Below, one piece after another: positions 1 to 11,154 of a DNA stretch of 64,000 nucleotides. The position numbers and the translations under genes are program-made. The DNA is from Zarea fungicola. Lineage: Eukaryota > Ascomycota > Sordariomycetes > Hypocreales > Cordycipitaceae. Where the stretch lies: the NCBI GenBank assembly GCA_900169235.1, contig FWCC01000155.1:50927-114926 (forward strand), given 5' to 3'. The stretch's first letter is position 1. Each line of letters begins with the position of its first letter. The notes below the pieces were generated by a model. The model saw only the letters and a list, made by a program, of their open reading frames with translations, made no database searches and was not told the DNA's origin.

Positions 1-345
1 AGGGAATGGGAGCAACAAGTCGCGGACCAAAGCGCCAACGACGTTGACAAAAAACTAAAGGAAATGAGCGAGGGCATCAAGAAACTACTTGGTGAGATGG
101 TGGACCAGTGGGGGGCGAGCCTGGAGGAAGAGAGAGGCTGCAGTGATGAGAAGTTTGCTGCAGCGCAAGCTGCTTTCGAGCCGCGACTCGCGGAGGCGGA
201 AGAGCGGCACCAGGTCAAGGTTGCCGAAATGGAGAAGGAAATGGCGGAGATTGACAAGAACGTGCAGAGTAAAGTTGCAAAAGTCTTAACTGCGCACCTA
301 CACAGTGTTGGTGCGCAGCTCAAGGACGCTAGTTATATCAATTAA
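1..345 (+). CDS. C-terminal end of a coiled-coil protein, cut by window edge
   Basis: The reading frame is open from base 1 to a TAA at 343-345, so this is the 3' end of a longer gene. The visible 114 residues are highly charged (Glu/Lys/Ala/Gln) and fit a long alpha-helical coiled coil; no catalytic motif is seen. The last third, from about base 211, recurs in decayed form at about 6761-6900, where stops interrupt it. I do not recognise the family. An ATG lies at 64, but nothing shows it is the true start. It could be a normal gene or part of a repeated element, because its 3' end and downstream flank are duplicated. Confidence 0.4.
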   Translation, partial: REWEQQVADQSANDVDKKLKEMSEGIKKLLGEMVDQWGASLEEERGCSDEKFAAAQAAFEPRLAEAEERHQVKVAEMEKEMAEIDKNVQSKVAKVLTAHLHSVGAQLKDASYIN

Positions 346-1728
346 GTGCTTGGTTGATAAAATTGCAATCTTGCTTCTTATTTGGCTTTAATTGATCTAG
401 TTCATCTATGCATATATACTAGTACAATCACAAGTAGTTATAAGGCACAGTACTAAGAGGGGCGTCTCTCAGTATATAGGAGTTAGAAGCGGGTAAGAGA
501 AAATAATAAATAATAAATAATAAATAGTAAAATTCTCTATCGCTGCTGTGATGACCTCGTATCTAGGGCAGGCTGCTGTCGGTCACGGCTTACATTTGGT
601 GATGCGGAGGCGTACATTGGACATCAAGTTCCGAGGAGAGTAGATTCGACGTTTCAGGCGTCGCATAACCCTTTATGGCAAAAGTAGCATGGTCGCAGCA
701 AACCGTCTCAGTCAGATACCATCTTCTGCATTAACTCTCATAAGTCGTTATAATCTTATTAATCTTATTAATGTAGTTAATGTAGTTAATGTAGTTAATG
801 TAGCTAATCTTGCTAATCTTATTATTATAAGACACTTTAAAAGTTAGGACTGCATCTCATGGATATGATACCACACCATAGAGCTCAAATGGGACAGCAA
901 GGCTCGGGTTGGTGGTCCGATTCTTTGCTGGCGCCTGCACTGCTTAATCGCAAAAGACCTTGTACTCTCCAACAGTGATGTAGAATCTAAAAGTAACGGT
1001 TTAGAGCCTGTCGACAGGTGGTGCATCCCAATCAAGTGGGAAGGCTTCTTTGCCATGGCTGAAACCGTGGTGGACATGTCCTACTGAGTGCCGTGGAAGC
1101 GACAAGACGATGCGTGGGAGCCGTTGTGTAGCCTTACACCATTGATTGAGTGCCCGCCTGGCAACCACGACTTTTCGGACACAGAGCTCATCAAATACAA
1201 TCTTGAGCGCCAACGCATCGCTAAGCAGCACATACATGACAACGGCGGCAAGCGGTGGACGGCGAAACAACGGGCGCCATGAATAATATCGGACGGAAAA
1301 TAGCCTCCATCGCAACAAAACGCGCATGACCATTTGGTACACACTCGGTAGGCGGAATAGGCACCTAAGACAATAGGCGTATGCTACTGTTCGGGATGCT
1401 TTTAAATGGATGCATCTAATTTAGGACACTTCTAACTGCTAGCTGATAGACTAAGTTGTGCATAACTTAGCTAGTAACCTCTACTATAAATTACTTTTCT
1501 ATATTAAACTTCTTCTAAAATCTTTAAATAAAATACCTATAACTACTAGCTTTAATAATTATACTATAAGAAGTAAAGGCAGATATGCTTATTTATAATA
1601 GTGGTTTTACTAGCCTATATATAGCTATCTAGCTTATATATACTAGTATTAACTACTATATCTATCTTAGAGTATTAAAATAGCTCTTTTAAGGTAGGCT
1701 AGGTAGATAGTATTTAAGCGTATACTGC
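211..1728. repeat. Left copy of a complex duplicated segment, RIP-like decay
   Basis: This segment matches 6761-8437 in several blocks. They are the coiled-coil gene end with its 3' flank (211-590 against 6761-7120), a short-period tandem tract (724-830 against 7371-7500), a block in inverted orientation (about 1040-1145 against 7677-7790), a direct block (about 1295-1380 against 7800-7885), and a copy of the monooxygenase 5' region (1378-1728 against about 8090-8437). Differences are overwhelmingly C-to-T and G-to-A, often in CpA/TpG contexts. A chromodomain-like peptide can be read at 1088-1282 (residues with DDAWEPL), but it is too short and broken to call a gene. Confidence 0.7.
1378..1728 (+). 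pseudogene. RIP-decayed copy of the FAD monooxygenase 5' region
   Basis: Base-by-base alignment with 8090-8437 covers the promoter, start region and roughly the first 55-60 codons of the intact gene. Almost every difference is C-to-T or G-to-A on the plus strand, with no matching loss of length. The decay removes the glycine-rich FAD motif and creates many stops. Homology stops abruptly near 1728, so only a truncated copy was ever here or the rest has been lost. Confidence 0.8.
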
Positions 1729-2110
1729 TGTAGTATAGCGCATTAGAAACCTATGCGATTAAAGGGCTCAACTCTTTTTACGCTTCAATATAGTACCGTC
1801 TGTCGAATTTGGCCAAGTACCTTGTCAATATTTGGAATGTAGACATAAACAATAAGTCAAAATTAGGGGCAATGCTAATCATACTGGGTTTTTCTTCCCA
1901 TAGAGGCGCAATAGTATGGAAGCTACTATAACTTGGCGCCAATGTTTCTAATGCGCTGCCAAGAGCCTGCTATAATCACTTGTTCAAGCTTTCAGTGGCT
2001 GTAGAAACAATAGCTGTAATATATCCCCTTACTATTTGCTCGGTGTCATCTATATTTCTACCTAGTGAGTCTATTTTCTATTTAGTTTTAGCTTGTACAC
2101 AGTTGCGACG
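1729..2110. other. AT-rich intergenic gap
   Basis: No coding frame, RNA gene or clear repeat is seen. The stretch lies between the decayed monooxygenase copy and the 3' end of the minus-strand WSC gene. Confidence 0.5.
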
Positions 2111-4854
2111 TTACCACGCATGCTGAAAAGCCACGGTATCCTCGGTAAAAATTCTCACTGCTGGGCTAAGACCTGGTTGGCGCGTCGCTCGGCGCTGGAT
2201 AGTTAGCATACCGACCCAGCGGCTATTATTTAGTCGAGGTGATCTATCTAAAACCCAGGTAAAGTGAGGTTTGCCGTCAATATCCGCAGCCCTGACCCAG
2301 TTCCAAATTAGCGGATCTTGAGAGTAGACATAGGGGCTAATAGAAAGATTTGAGATCCCAAAAATGCTGTCCAGTTTGGCCATAATTTCCCCATAACGCA
2401 ATGTATAATGCATGCCTCCCGATGGAACAATCCTAGGGCGATCCTCGACATTCGGGCTGTACTCAATGCTGTGGCCTTCTGGTGTCATGATGATGACGGA
2501 TAGGAATTTTGTCGTCGCAAGATCAAACGGACCACCAGGAATAACCAGGTTACCTAGGCCAGGATAGGCCTCAGCCTGGTCTCCATCAACAAGAAATTCT
2601 AGTACCTGGCTTTGGAACAAGTCATCATGGTTGAAAAAGTTTTGCCAAAAATGTGCCGTCCAGGCACCACGGTCTGAGACCACCGAGACAATTGTACAGC
2701 CCCAGACAGGTCCTGCGCCAGTAATGAGGTTTTGTAGAGGATTTGTAACAAAGCTGACAAACACAGAGGACGGCAGCTCTACATCTTTCTCTTTGTCTAT
2801 CCCGTGGTTCGAACCGAGCCACCAATCACGGTTCATGGCTTCTATCCACCACTCGTTTCCTCCTAACTGGAAAGTATTGGGGTCGGTAAAGTCGGATCCG
2901 GCTTGTATGGCGGTAGTATCGTAGTTTTCTGCCGTTACATCAGCTGGCGTTGATGCCATGGCACGAGTGCTAAGAGGGCATGTAGTGCCGCTGCAAGTAA
3001 TGAGAGAGCAAATAATAGGGTCGATTATCGCGTTGCTGCCGTCATCATTTCCACCACCGTTGCCATTACCACCCCCGCCGTTTGGATTTAAATGTAGGAA
3101 TATTCCTGCCAGTATTGCAACTAAAGGGAGTTAGTCTTATTCTATATTTCACTCATACACTCGCTCTCTGTGTATGTATTCAATCAGGATAATATATGCA
3201 CGTACAAATTCCAATACCGTTTGCTATGTCGGCAATGGTGTTGCCAACAGCTTATCCCACGGCAGTACCCTATAAAATTTAGATTCTATAACCCATAAGC
3301 TGAATATAGATAATAAAGCGGCTCTTACCACAGCGTTTGTTGCTTGTAAATCTCTGGCTGTATCTAGAAGTGGTGTGTTGGAGCCAGCATCGCTAATAGA
3401 GCTCAGGTCATGCTCCATGGCATCCTCAACATCACCAATAGGTCTTAGAGGAATATCGAATGACTGCAGAGCATTTTCAAGGGTCGGCGGATCAATAAAT
3501 GGGTTGCCCTGGCTTGGCCGCAACACATCCTGGCTAGCCGCGATGACATATAAGCGGTCTCCGTTTTGTGCGGCCGTTTCTGAGTTTTATGTTAGCCGTC
3601 GCGGTAGTCAAGGAAAAAGAAGCACTTAAAAGGGGGGTTAGGAAGGGTGAGTGTATCATTACCTAGAAGTGATCATACTGCACTGTATTCGCGTAACACT
3701 TGTTCTATCCCGTCATGCAGCTCAGTGACACTCATTATCTCACTTCGTCTCTGAAAACGCCGTCTCATTTTCTTGTGAACACCGCTAGCCTGCTGCTGCT
3801 GATGTGCCCATGTCTGAATTAGATTCTGATATTGCGTCGTGAGTGTTGTCAGCGCAGAGAGTGAACTATTATATTGTTGGAGGACTTGGGTGAGCTGGTC
3901 TAATGTCGGATCACTCCACGTAGTATCCTCATAGACCTGTAGCCGGTTCCCTCCTCCACATAACTGACTTGGCGTACCAGCGCAAATGGTGCTGCAGTCA
4001 CCATCCGAAGCCTTGCTATCAGTATGAAGGGTGTTGCCACCATAGCACTGGGAACCGGACTCAACGCCAGCAAAGCGTAGATGTTGTTTCTTTGCCAAGT
4101 CTATACATTTTTCGACAGTCATACCAGTGGAGCTTGCGTCAGTACTGTGACTAACAATCAATGCCTGGGAGCTGGTGTCGATGAAACATCCTTGATACTT
4201 GAAGTCGCCGTCCTGCTGGACAATTGTTGGGCTACGTGGGACATTGGACTTTGTTGTTGCAGGTACTGTCGACGATGGTTGTACAATAGGCGGTGGTTGT
4301 ACAGTAGACGATGGTTTCGTTGTTGCTGAATGTATGGTTGACGGCGAACCACCGCCAGCTGCACATGAGGACGCCCCAGTTGTGCAAGTTTGGTCGTCCG
4401 GACAAGCGAGGCACAGATTGCCAATGGCACATTGGATGGCGGTATTACTGCAACATGTCGTACCTGACTGATAGCAGTTGCCATGGCTAGAAAACGTTAG
4501 CACTAAGACAAAATAGAGGGTAATAAGAAGGGGTAAAAATCCGCACCAGCAAACACCATCATCCTGGCACTCCACGGCCTGCAAAGTGCTTGGGTTAAGC
4601 GCACACCATTTCTGGCCAGCCGGGGCACATGTAACTGTGCCCTCAAACTCGATGCATACCTCCCCTGCTGGGCAAGCCGCGCTGCAGTCTTGTGAGTCGC
4701 AGAGCCAACCGTCTGGGCAAGATGGGTCTTTAGAGATGCCTCGGTTGGCGATCTGGACCGCATGTGAGTTTTTCGGTGCAACCGCTGCTAAACAGGTAGC
4801 CCATAATAGGACATGAATTCCAGCGCGGATTCGAGGCGCTGAGAGGGGTGCCAT
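2111..4854 (-). CDS. Secreted cysteine-rich WSC-domain multidomain protein
   Basis: The start at 4854 (MAPLSAP) gives an N-terminal signal peptide. Next come a cysteine-rich segment, a Ser/Thr/Pro-rich linker and a WSC carbohydrate-binding domain (YQGCF ... CYGG ... CGGG, about 3930-4220). A 60-nt in-frame intron fits at 4487-4546 (branch GCTAACG); removing it yields a clean cysteine cluster. A frame at about 3328-3585 (SQDVLRPSQG), a Gly/Asn-rich linker near 3050-3110 and an 849-nt terminal frame (2111-2959) continue in the same direction without a convincing new promoter. WSC domains bind glycans at the wall or cell surface. The terminal globular domain is not recognised. Exon phases at 3.2-3.7 kb do not all close, so this may be two genes (3673-4854 and 2111-about 3590) or may carry a frameshift. 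Confidence 0.55.
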
Positions 4855-6447
4855 CACGACCAATATCGAGCGGTTGGGGCCAATGGATTCAACTGGGCAA
4901 GTGTTTGTAAAACATTCCCAACGGCGCATATTTATTAAAACTACTTATAGAGTTCTTGGATTAATAATCTCATGCGCTTTCTTTACGCTGCGGCCACTTT
5001 ATTGTAGCGGAGCACGGGTAAAGTCTCGACCATGTCGGGCGACGCTGTCGAAATATGGAGTCTGCATGATTTTTTATACCCAAATCAGAGATTACCGGCC
5101 TATTATCATTAGTGGTTTGTCTCATTATGAGCTCCTGGTAGTAAAATGACTCGTCAGTTCGCTTGTTGTTGGCTCCTTCCATTGCTCTGAGCAATGGAGT
5201 GACTATGCTCGGACCTGGATCTGTAGGTTTGAGCTTCGCTCGCAAAGCAACCACCTTCCTTGAAAAGAGGTGGCGCATCCACAAATGGACATATCCACAT
5301 ATACGACGCCTCTGTCCTTGTACAGCTCACTTCTACGGGGATGAGCTCCTTTCGTATGTATCTACCTATCAATAAGCCTCGTCTCTATTGAGTAAGCCAG
5401 CTTACGGGATCCAATCCGAGTACTTTTTTGGGCACCCTATCAGGAGCAGATACAATTAGGCTACTCCAGAGCGAACAAATTGAAGCTAGTCGGCGCCAGT
5501 GAAATGCCCGGACTCAAGCTAGCAAATTCCGTATATATCGGCTCATGAGTCGGGCATTTCAGGCGTCAGCCGGTCACACGAGCTATCCCTGGCGCTCTCC
5601 AGGCCCGCCGCCCGTGAGCTCCGCGCTGTTCCCCTCCATATTGGGTGTAGGTGTTTGGATTACCGATAGAAATGGGGAAGTGAGGAAGTATCATGCAATT
5701 GCCTAAATACAAAACCTGGCGGAACCAGGCTCCTCACCGAATCCACACTCGCCTATCGCTTCAAGCCCTATATCGCGGAGGGTGCGCCACCACTAACAAC
5801 AGAGGTATAATAACAGAAGTGTAAATCAAAAACTAGAAAAGGTCTTTGTCAACAAAGGAACTTGCCTATAAATAGCGGTATTCTTCCCTAGCTAGATTAT
5901 ATCTTCTGTAATAGAACAAGGAGCAGATTTTTGCAATTATTTTCCCCTTACGAGTGAGCTTTGCTACAACTAAATGAAAGCTCCACCCACAATTGCTCTG
6001 TGACAGGGTTAGACAACCGACGAACCGAGTCAGGGTGTTGCCCAGTACATACATACATTCGTTCATAACGTAAACAAAACTAACAACCCCGCTTGCCAGG
6101 CTCTCATTTAACTTCATGTCGCCAAAGACATCTATAAGACATCTGTATAATGTGGAGCAACCGAGGCAATTTTGTACAAATTATAACCCAGCGTAGTTAG
6201 GCTGCAGAAGTGTATCAGTCTCGCGGTTATGGTTGCCGCCGGCAGATTGTGTCCGCCCAACCTGATAACTGAACGCCCATCATCCGCAATTGTGCTGCTC
6301 ACGTCAGCCGCGCTTGGTTATAGAAAAAACTTCATCTATAGCCACACTGCTGGTTGGGTGAAAGTCAAGCATACAGATGGAGGAGAAATTGAAACGGCGC
6401 TAGGGGTGGTAAAACTAGTGGCGCAGCGATGAGGAGAATGTAGTCAA
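4855..6447. other. Intergenic region
   Basis: No supported gene. It contains the upstream region of the WSC gene and an imperfect foldback at 5491-5572. Short open frames show no domain or splice structure. Confidence 0.5.
5491..5572. repeat. Imperfect inverted repeat (foldback)
   Basis: The arm GAAATGCCCGGACTC at 5501-5515 pairs with GAGTCGGGCATTTC at 5547-5560 with one extra base. The similarity weakly extends outward into CGGCGCC and GGCGTCAGCCGG. The loop is about 31 bases. It could be a miniature transposon remnant or a hairpin; no flanking target duplication was found. Confidence 0.55.
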
Positions 6448-6585
6448 TTAATTGCTTATGATGATGATGACTGAAGAACCAAACTACTATGAGCCTTAAT
6501 TGCTTATGATGATGCCTGAAGAACTAAACTACTATGAGCCTTAATTGCTTATGATGATGCCTGAAGAACTAAACTACTGTGAGCC
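6448..6585. repeat. Three tandem copies of a 45-48 bp unit
   Basis: The units at 6448-6495 (48 bp, with one extra GAT), 6496-6540 and 6541-6585 all begin TTAATTGCTTATGATGATG and end GAGCC. Copies two and three differ at one position. No gene overlaps. This is a young minisatellite with potential for length polymorphism between strains. Confidence 0.9.
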
Positions 6586-8264
6586 CTATATAGGAAAATC
6601 TGTCCCACTTCTTATTTTCTACCTACAAAGCCGCCGACCATGAAAATAGGGAAGCATTTTCTTGGCGCTAGTGGCTATCTATACCAAAATAAAACCCATT
6701 ACTAGACTATCCTCCCATAGTATTAAAAATGCAATGAAGCGAGATGGCCGGCTTAAGGACGGCCAGGCTGAAGTAGATTGGTGAGATGGAGAAGAAAATT
6801 GGCGAGACAGAGAAAAACGTGGCAAACAAGGTTGCGCAAGTATTGACCGCGCACCTACAGAGTATTGGTGCCTAGTTAAAGGATACTAGTTATATTAGTT
6901 AGTTGCTTAGTTAATAAAGTTACAATCTTAATTCTTATTTAGCCTTAATTAATCTAGTTCATCTATGCATAGATGCTAGTACAATTATAAGCAGTTACAA
7001 GGCACGGTACTAAGCGGGGCGTCTCTCAGTATATAGGAGTCAGAAGGCGGGCAAGAGTACATGACAAATAATAAATGTAAAAATTCTCGACAGCTGCCAT
7101 GATGACCTTGTATCTAGGGCAGGCTACCGTCGGTCGTGGTGTTGACCCGGAAGCCTGTAGAAGGGGTCAAGCTTCCCTGGATACGTTGCTTGACTTGAAT
7201 CAGCAGTCACAACAACCATGTGTGTGTCGCGGTGAGCAATCGAAGACGGCGTTCACAGCATCTCATTGGTACGCGGAACATGTCAAGATCTCGCAAGAAC
7301 AAGCGACGCAATATGGACGGTGGTGGGTTAGCTGAAATTCCGCGACTATCTCTTATAAGATTAACAAGACTAATGTGATTAAAGGATCAACAGGATGAAT
7401 AGGATTAACAGGATTAATAGGATTAATAGGACTAATAAGACTAGTATAATTAGTGAAATTAATAAGATTAATAAAAGAAATAAAATTAAAAATTAAAATA
7501 GTACCCAAAGCATTATCACAGTACAGCGACGGCGTTGAAAAGCTTCCGACCCAGCCTATTTGGCCCAAATCGGACGAAAAGCCGCTCCCAATTGATCATA
7601 CATATGGTAATAAGCATTGGACGTCTCCTTGTGAAGAATTACGAGATTTAATGCAAAAGATGGTGTCTCAAGAATGGGGGCAGCCAATCAATGGTGTATG
7701 GCTACACGACGGCTCCCACGCATCGTCTTCTCGCTTCCATGGCACCTTGTAAGACTTGTCCACTGCGGTTTCAGCCATGGCAAAGAATATCTGACAGAAC
7801 ATAGCCTCCTTCGCAACGAAACACACTTACTTGGCAGGCGGAATAGGCGCCCAACACAACAGGCCGATGTGGGAGCATGTAACTGGACAGCTGCTTCATT
7901 GCATTGTTCTAGAGTTCTCCTGCCAATTGCTGGAACAACTCACTATCGTTTGCAGCATAATAACAATACCAGCCGATAACGTCTGTGGCCTTGTGAGAAG
8001 TAAGCGACTGAGCTGAAGCGAGTTGATAAACCACAAGATTTAACGCCGCTGGAAAGCTGAATGCTGCGCAATAGAGGATCCGTGAGGATGGTATGGTCCT
8101 GTTCGGGATGCTTCCGAATGGGATGGATCCGATTCGGGACGCTTCCGACCGCTAGCTGACGGACCAAGTTGTGCATAACTTGGCTGCTAACCTCCGCCAT
8201 GAATTACTTTTCTACATTAAACTTCTTCTAAAATCTTTGGACAAAATACCTACGACCACCGGCT
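6586..8264. repeat. Right copy of the duplicated segment; monooxygenase upstream region
   Basis: From 6761 on it parallels 211-1728. A tract at 7371-7500 is made of ATTAATAGG-like units. Bases 7505-7676 encode a peptide segment (IWPK...PIDH...NKHWTS...LMQKMVS) that recurs at 43497-43675. From 7677 the sequence switches to a block that is inverted relative to 1040-1145. About 8090-8264 is the promoter of the monooxygenase. The mosaic suggests nested insertions. Confidence 0.65.
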
Positions 8265-10274
8265 TTGATAATTATGCCACAAGAAGTAAAGGCGGACGTG
8301 CTCATTTGCGGCAGTGGTTCCGCTGGCCTATGTACGGCCGTCTGGCTTGCGCGCGCCGGCATCGACTACCGCATCTTGGAGCGTCGAAATGGTCATCTTG
8401 AGGTGGGCCAGGCGGATGGCGTCCAAGCGCGTACCGTCGAAATCTTTGAGAGCTTTGGGATGGAACGGTCGCTCTTGGAAGAATCCTACCACGTTTCTGA
8501 ATTGGCATTCTGGTCGCCAGATGGACAAGGCGGCATCAGGAGCTCCCGATACGCGGCCGATCTTTTGCCTGGATTGAGCCACCAGCCCCATGTCATCCTG
8601 AATCAGGCGCGATTCAATATGTTCATGGTTGAAGATGTCAAGAAATCCCTTGGTGGCAGAGACCGAATCGAGTACGGCCAACATGTTCAGAATGTCACTG
8701 TGGACCACTCTGCTGCGCAAGACCCGGATGCGTACTGCGTCACTGTGGCATCTGTAAAGGACGGCCAAGATTACACTTTTCGCGGAAAATATGTTTTAGT
8801 AAGGCCACCTGAGATTCATGCCATGAGAAGTAAAGCTAACCGTGCAGGGCTGTGACGGGGCGCACAGCACCGTCCGAAAGTCACTCGGCATCGACATGGT
8901 GGGCGATAGTACAGACTCTATGTGGGGAGTGATGGACGTGTATGCACGTACAAACTTTCCAGATATCCGCAAGAAAGCCATACTGCACTCCGATGCTGGA
9001 AGTCTGATGATTATTCCCCGAGAGGGAGATTCGCTTGTTCGTTTCTACCTTGAGATCAACGGTGCACGGGGTGAAAAGATTGGCTTTGACCAGCTCGCAG
9101 AGAAAGCTGCATCCATCTTTCACCCCTACAGCCTTGAAATAGCCGAAACAGTCTGGTGGTCAACGTACTCAATCGATCAGCGACTCGCAGATTCCTTCTC
9201 AGTCGCCGACAGGGTGTTCCTAACTGGTGATGCTTGCCACACGCACTCTCCAAAGGCAGGGCAGGGCATGAATGTCAGCTTTCAAGACGGTTACAACCTG
9301 GGATGGAAGCTGGCGGCTGTCTTGAAAGGGCAGGCCTCGCCATCCATCTTGAAGACATATCTTGTCGAGCGCCGACAGACTGCTTCTGAGCTCATTGAAT
9401 TTGATAAAAAATTTACAAAGCTCTTTTCTTCAAAATATCGGGCGGAGAACAAAGTATCAGCGGCTGATTTCGAAGCCTCGTTTATTAAAGCAGGCCAGTT
9501 TACCGCAGGTCAAGCCACAAAGTACCCCGAATCAGTTCTTACGCAGAGAACTGCGTCCGATTTTGAAACCCCTGTTTTGAAGCTTGGCATGCGATTGCCG
9601 ACAGCACATGTTGTGCGTCAGTCCGACGCTCGCTCCATGCAGCTTGTCAAGGCTATGCCCAGTGACGGCCGCTGGCATATTGTTATCTTTGGTGGAGATA
9701 TTCATGATCCAGAATCCGCTGAGAAACTGAAGAAGGTACTTAATTCCTGGCGAAATACAAACATGGCCATACTGACATGGATTAGGCCTCGGCAGAGCTC
9801 GAAAAGCTGGTTCAGTGCATGACGCCCCCGGGCTCAGATCCTGACACCGTGTTTAACATTATTCTTGTCTTGCACTCCCAGCGACTGGCCGTTAAGCTCG
9901 ATGAAATACCTCGGGTATTTTTGCCCGTGACTGGAAAGTGGCGAATGAGAAGTAAGTTGCCCACGTCGGTGATGTATCACGGCAGCAAACTAATATTCAC
10001 ACAGATCTGCATAAAGTCTTTTTTGATGACGAAAGCTATAATTGGGGGCATGGCCAAGCATACAAGTTTTACGGGCTCGACACACCTGATGGCTGTGCGG
10101 TGATTGTGCGGCCGGACCAATGTGAGTCGCGATGGGCCGACAAGACGATGCTACCTATGCTAATTAACCCTAGATGTTGCCAAAATATGTTTGTTAGAAG
10201 CTGTCCCATGCTTTAAAGATTTTTTCAAGACCTTCATGCTACACGGGAATGTAGAAAATGTCGAAAAGAGTTGA
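8265..10274 (+). CDS. FAD-dependent aromatic hydroxylase (phenol 2-monooxygenase family)
   Basis: Five exons: 8265-8798, 8848-9735, 9786-9951, 10005-10121 and 10174-10274. They give 601 residues, normal for the family. The Rossmann motif GSGSAG is at residues 16-21, the DG motif (GCDGAHS) at about 179, and the GD flavin motif (FLTGDACHTHSPKAGQG) at about 305. A thioredoxin-like C-terminal domain ends with a GHG...YGLD...VRPDQ signature. Such enzymes hydroxylate phenols or other aromatics using NADPH and O2 in the cytosol. All introns are GT-AG with CTAAC-like branch points. The gene is intact although its 5' region exists as a RIP-decayed copy at 1378-1728. The substrate cannot be told from sequence. 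Confidence 0.92.
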
Positions 10275-11154
10275 CCGGACTGCAACAAATTCGGCCGGTA
10301 GGCAGGCTGCCGGCGTCACAGAGGCGAGCAGCTTCTGATTGGTGACGGTGAAATCGGCGTTAGCATAGACGGGGCTGCGGTAATCTGCGAGATCCTGGGA
10401 CTATATTGCTGATGGATGACGCATGAAATTCATCCGTTGTCAAGATGGGTAATTAAACGTTGATTCAGAACCAGTCAGTCTGGCTCGCGGTGGTACACAA
10501 TCTATACCTCTACTCCTGTACTCGGCCATGTCTTCCAATATTTGACCAAAGCACTGATAATCAGGCCAAAGAGGGTCTCCAGCTCACAAAGTGTCGCGTT
10601 GAAAAGACTGTCCATATCGCCTCGCTTGCTTATTAGTATTGATATTAATAGTAGTCTGTTCGGCAGAGCCACCACGTGCAAACATGTAGGAAAAACATTC
10701 TCTAGATGTTCAGATTTCAAATTCTCTTGGAGCAGAGAGTCACTGGTACAGGCGGCACCATTGTCGGCATTGGTATGCACGAATAGTGTCGGCAGTGGTA
10801 TGCACGAATAGTGTCGTGCACGTTCATCATTGTGCACCAAGTGTCACATTGATGCATTGTCGGTGCCCCAATAGCCCCCCATCACCGATTGCCACGGTAA
10901 TGATACTAAAACAACGGTATATGGCAAGCAAGAGTATTTATACCTCGAATGAATTATTTACCCTGCACTATTGTCTTCAGAGCAATAAAATACAGTGTTT
11001 CATGGATTGTGACTAAGGGCCCCCCTTTCGTGCATATGCACATGGAAGCAAGGGATCCAATTCGGTGTGATGCAGTGTCGAAAGCAATAGTGATGGATGG
11101 AAATACAAATCTCCGGCTGCCCGTCCTCGCTCCTCGTCTGCATTTTCTCACAGT
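10275..11154. other. Intergenic region with a 25-bp tandem duplication
   Basis: Two near-identical 25-bp units (GTCGGCATTGGTATGCACGA...) lie at 10763-10787 and 10788-10812. A minus-strand frame at 10502-10840 ends in a plausible helical peptide and might be the remnant of a terminal exon, but no family is recognised. Confidence 0.5.

Noticed and set aside
1088..1282. Chromodomain-like peptide (DDAWEPL) suggesting a retrotransposon
   Set aside because: Too short, preceded by a stop, and no reverse transcriptase or integrase motif is present nearby; kept only as a remark under the repeat.
2800..2830. GGTTCGAACC-like string resembling a tRNA B box
   Set aside because: It lies in a coding exon and no cloverleaf or A box fits around it.
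7353..7568. Minus-strand frame with repeated INPINPVNPI pattern
   Set aside because: It is the translation of a short-period tandem tract and not a protein gene.
8265..10274. Secondary-metabolite cluster around the monooxygenase
   Set aside because: No polyketide synthase, NRPS, terpene cyclase or P450 signature is found in the window.
10502..10840. Minus-strand 112-residue frame near the monooxygenase
   Set aside because: The C-terminal part looks helical, but no domain, promoter or exon partner could be found; possibly a remnant of a regulator gene.
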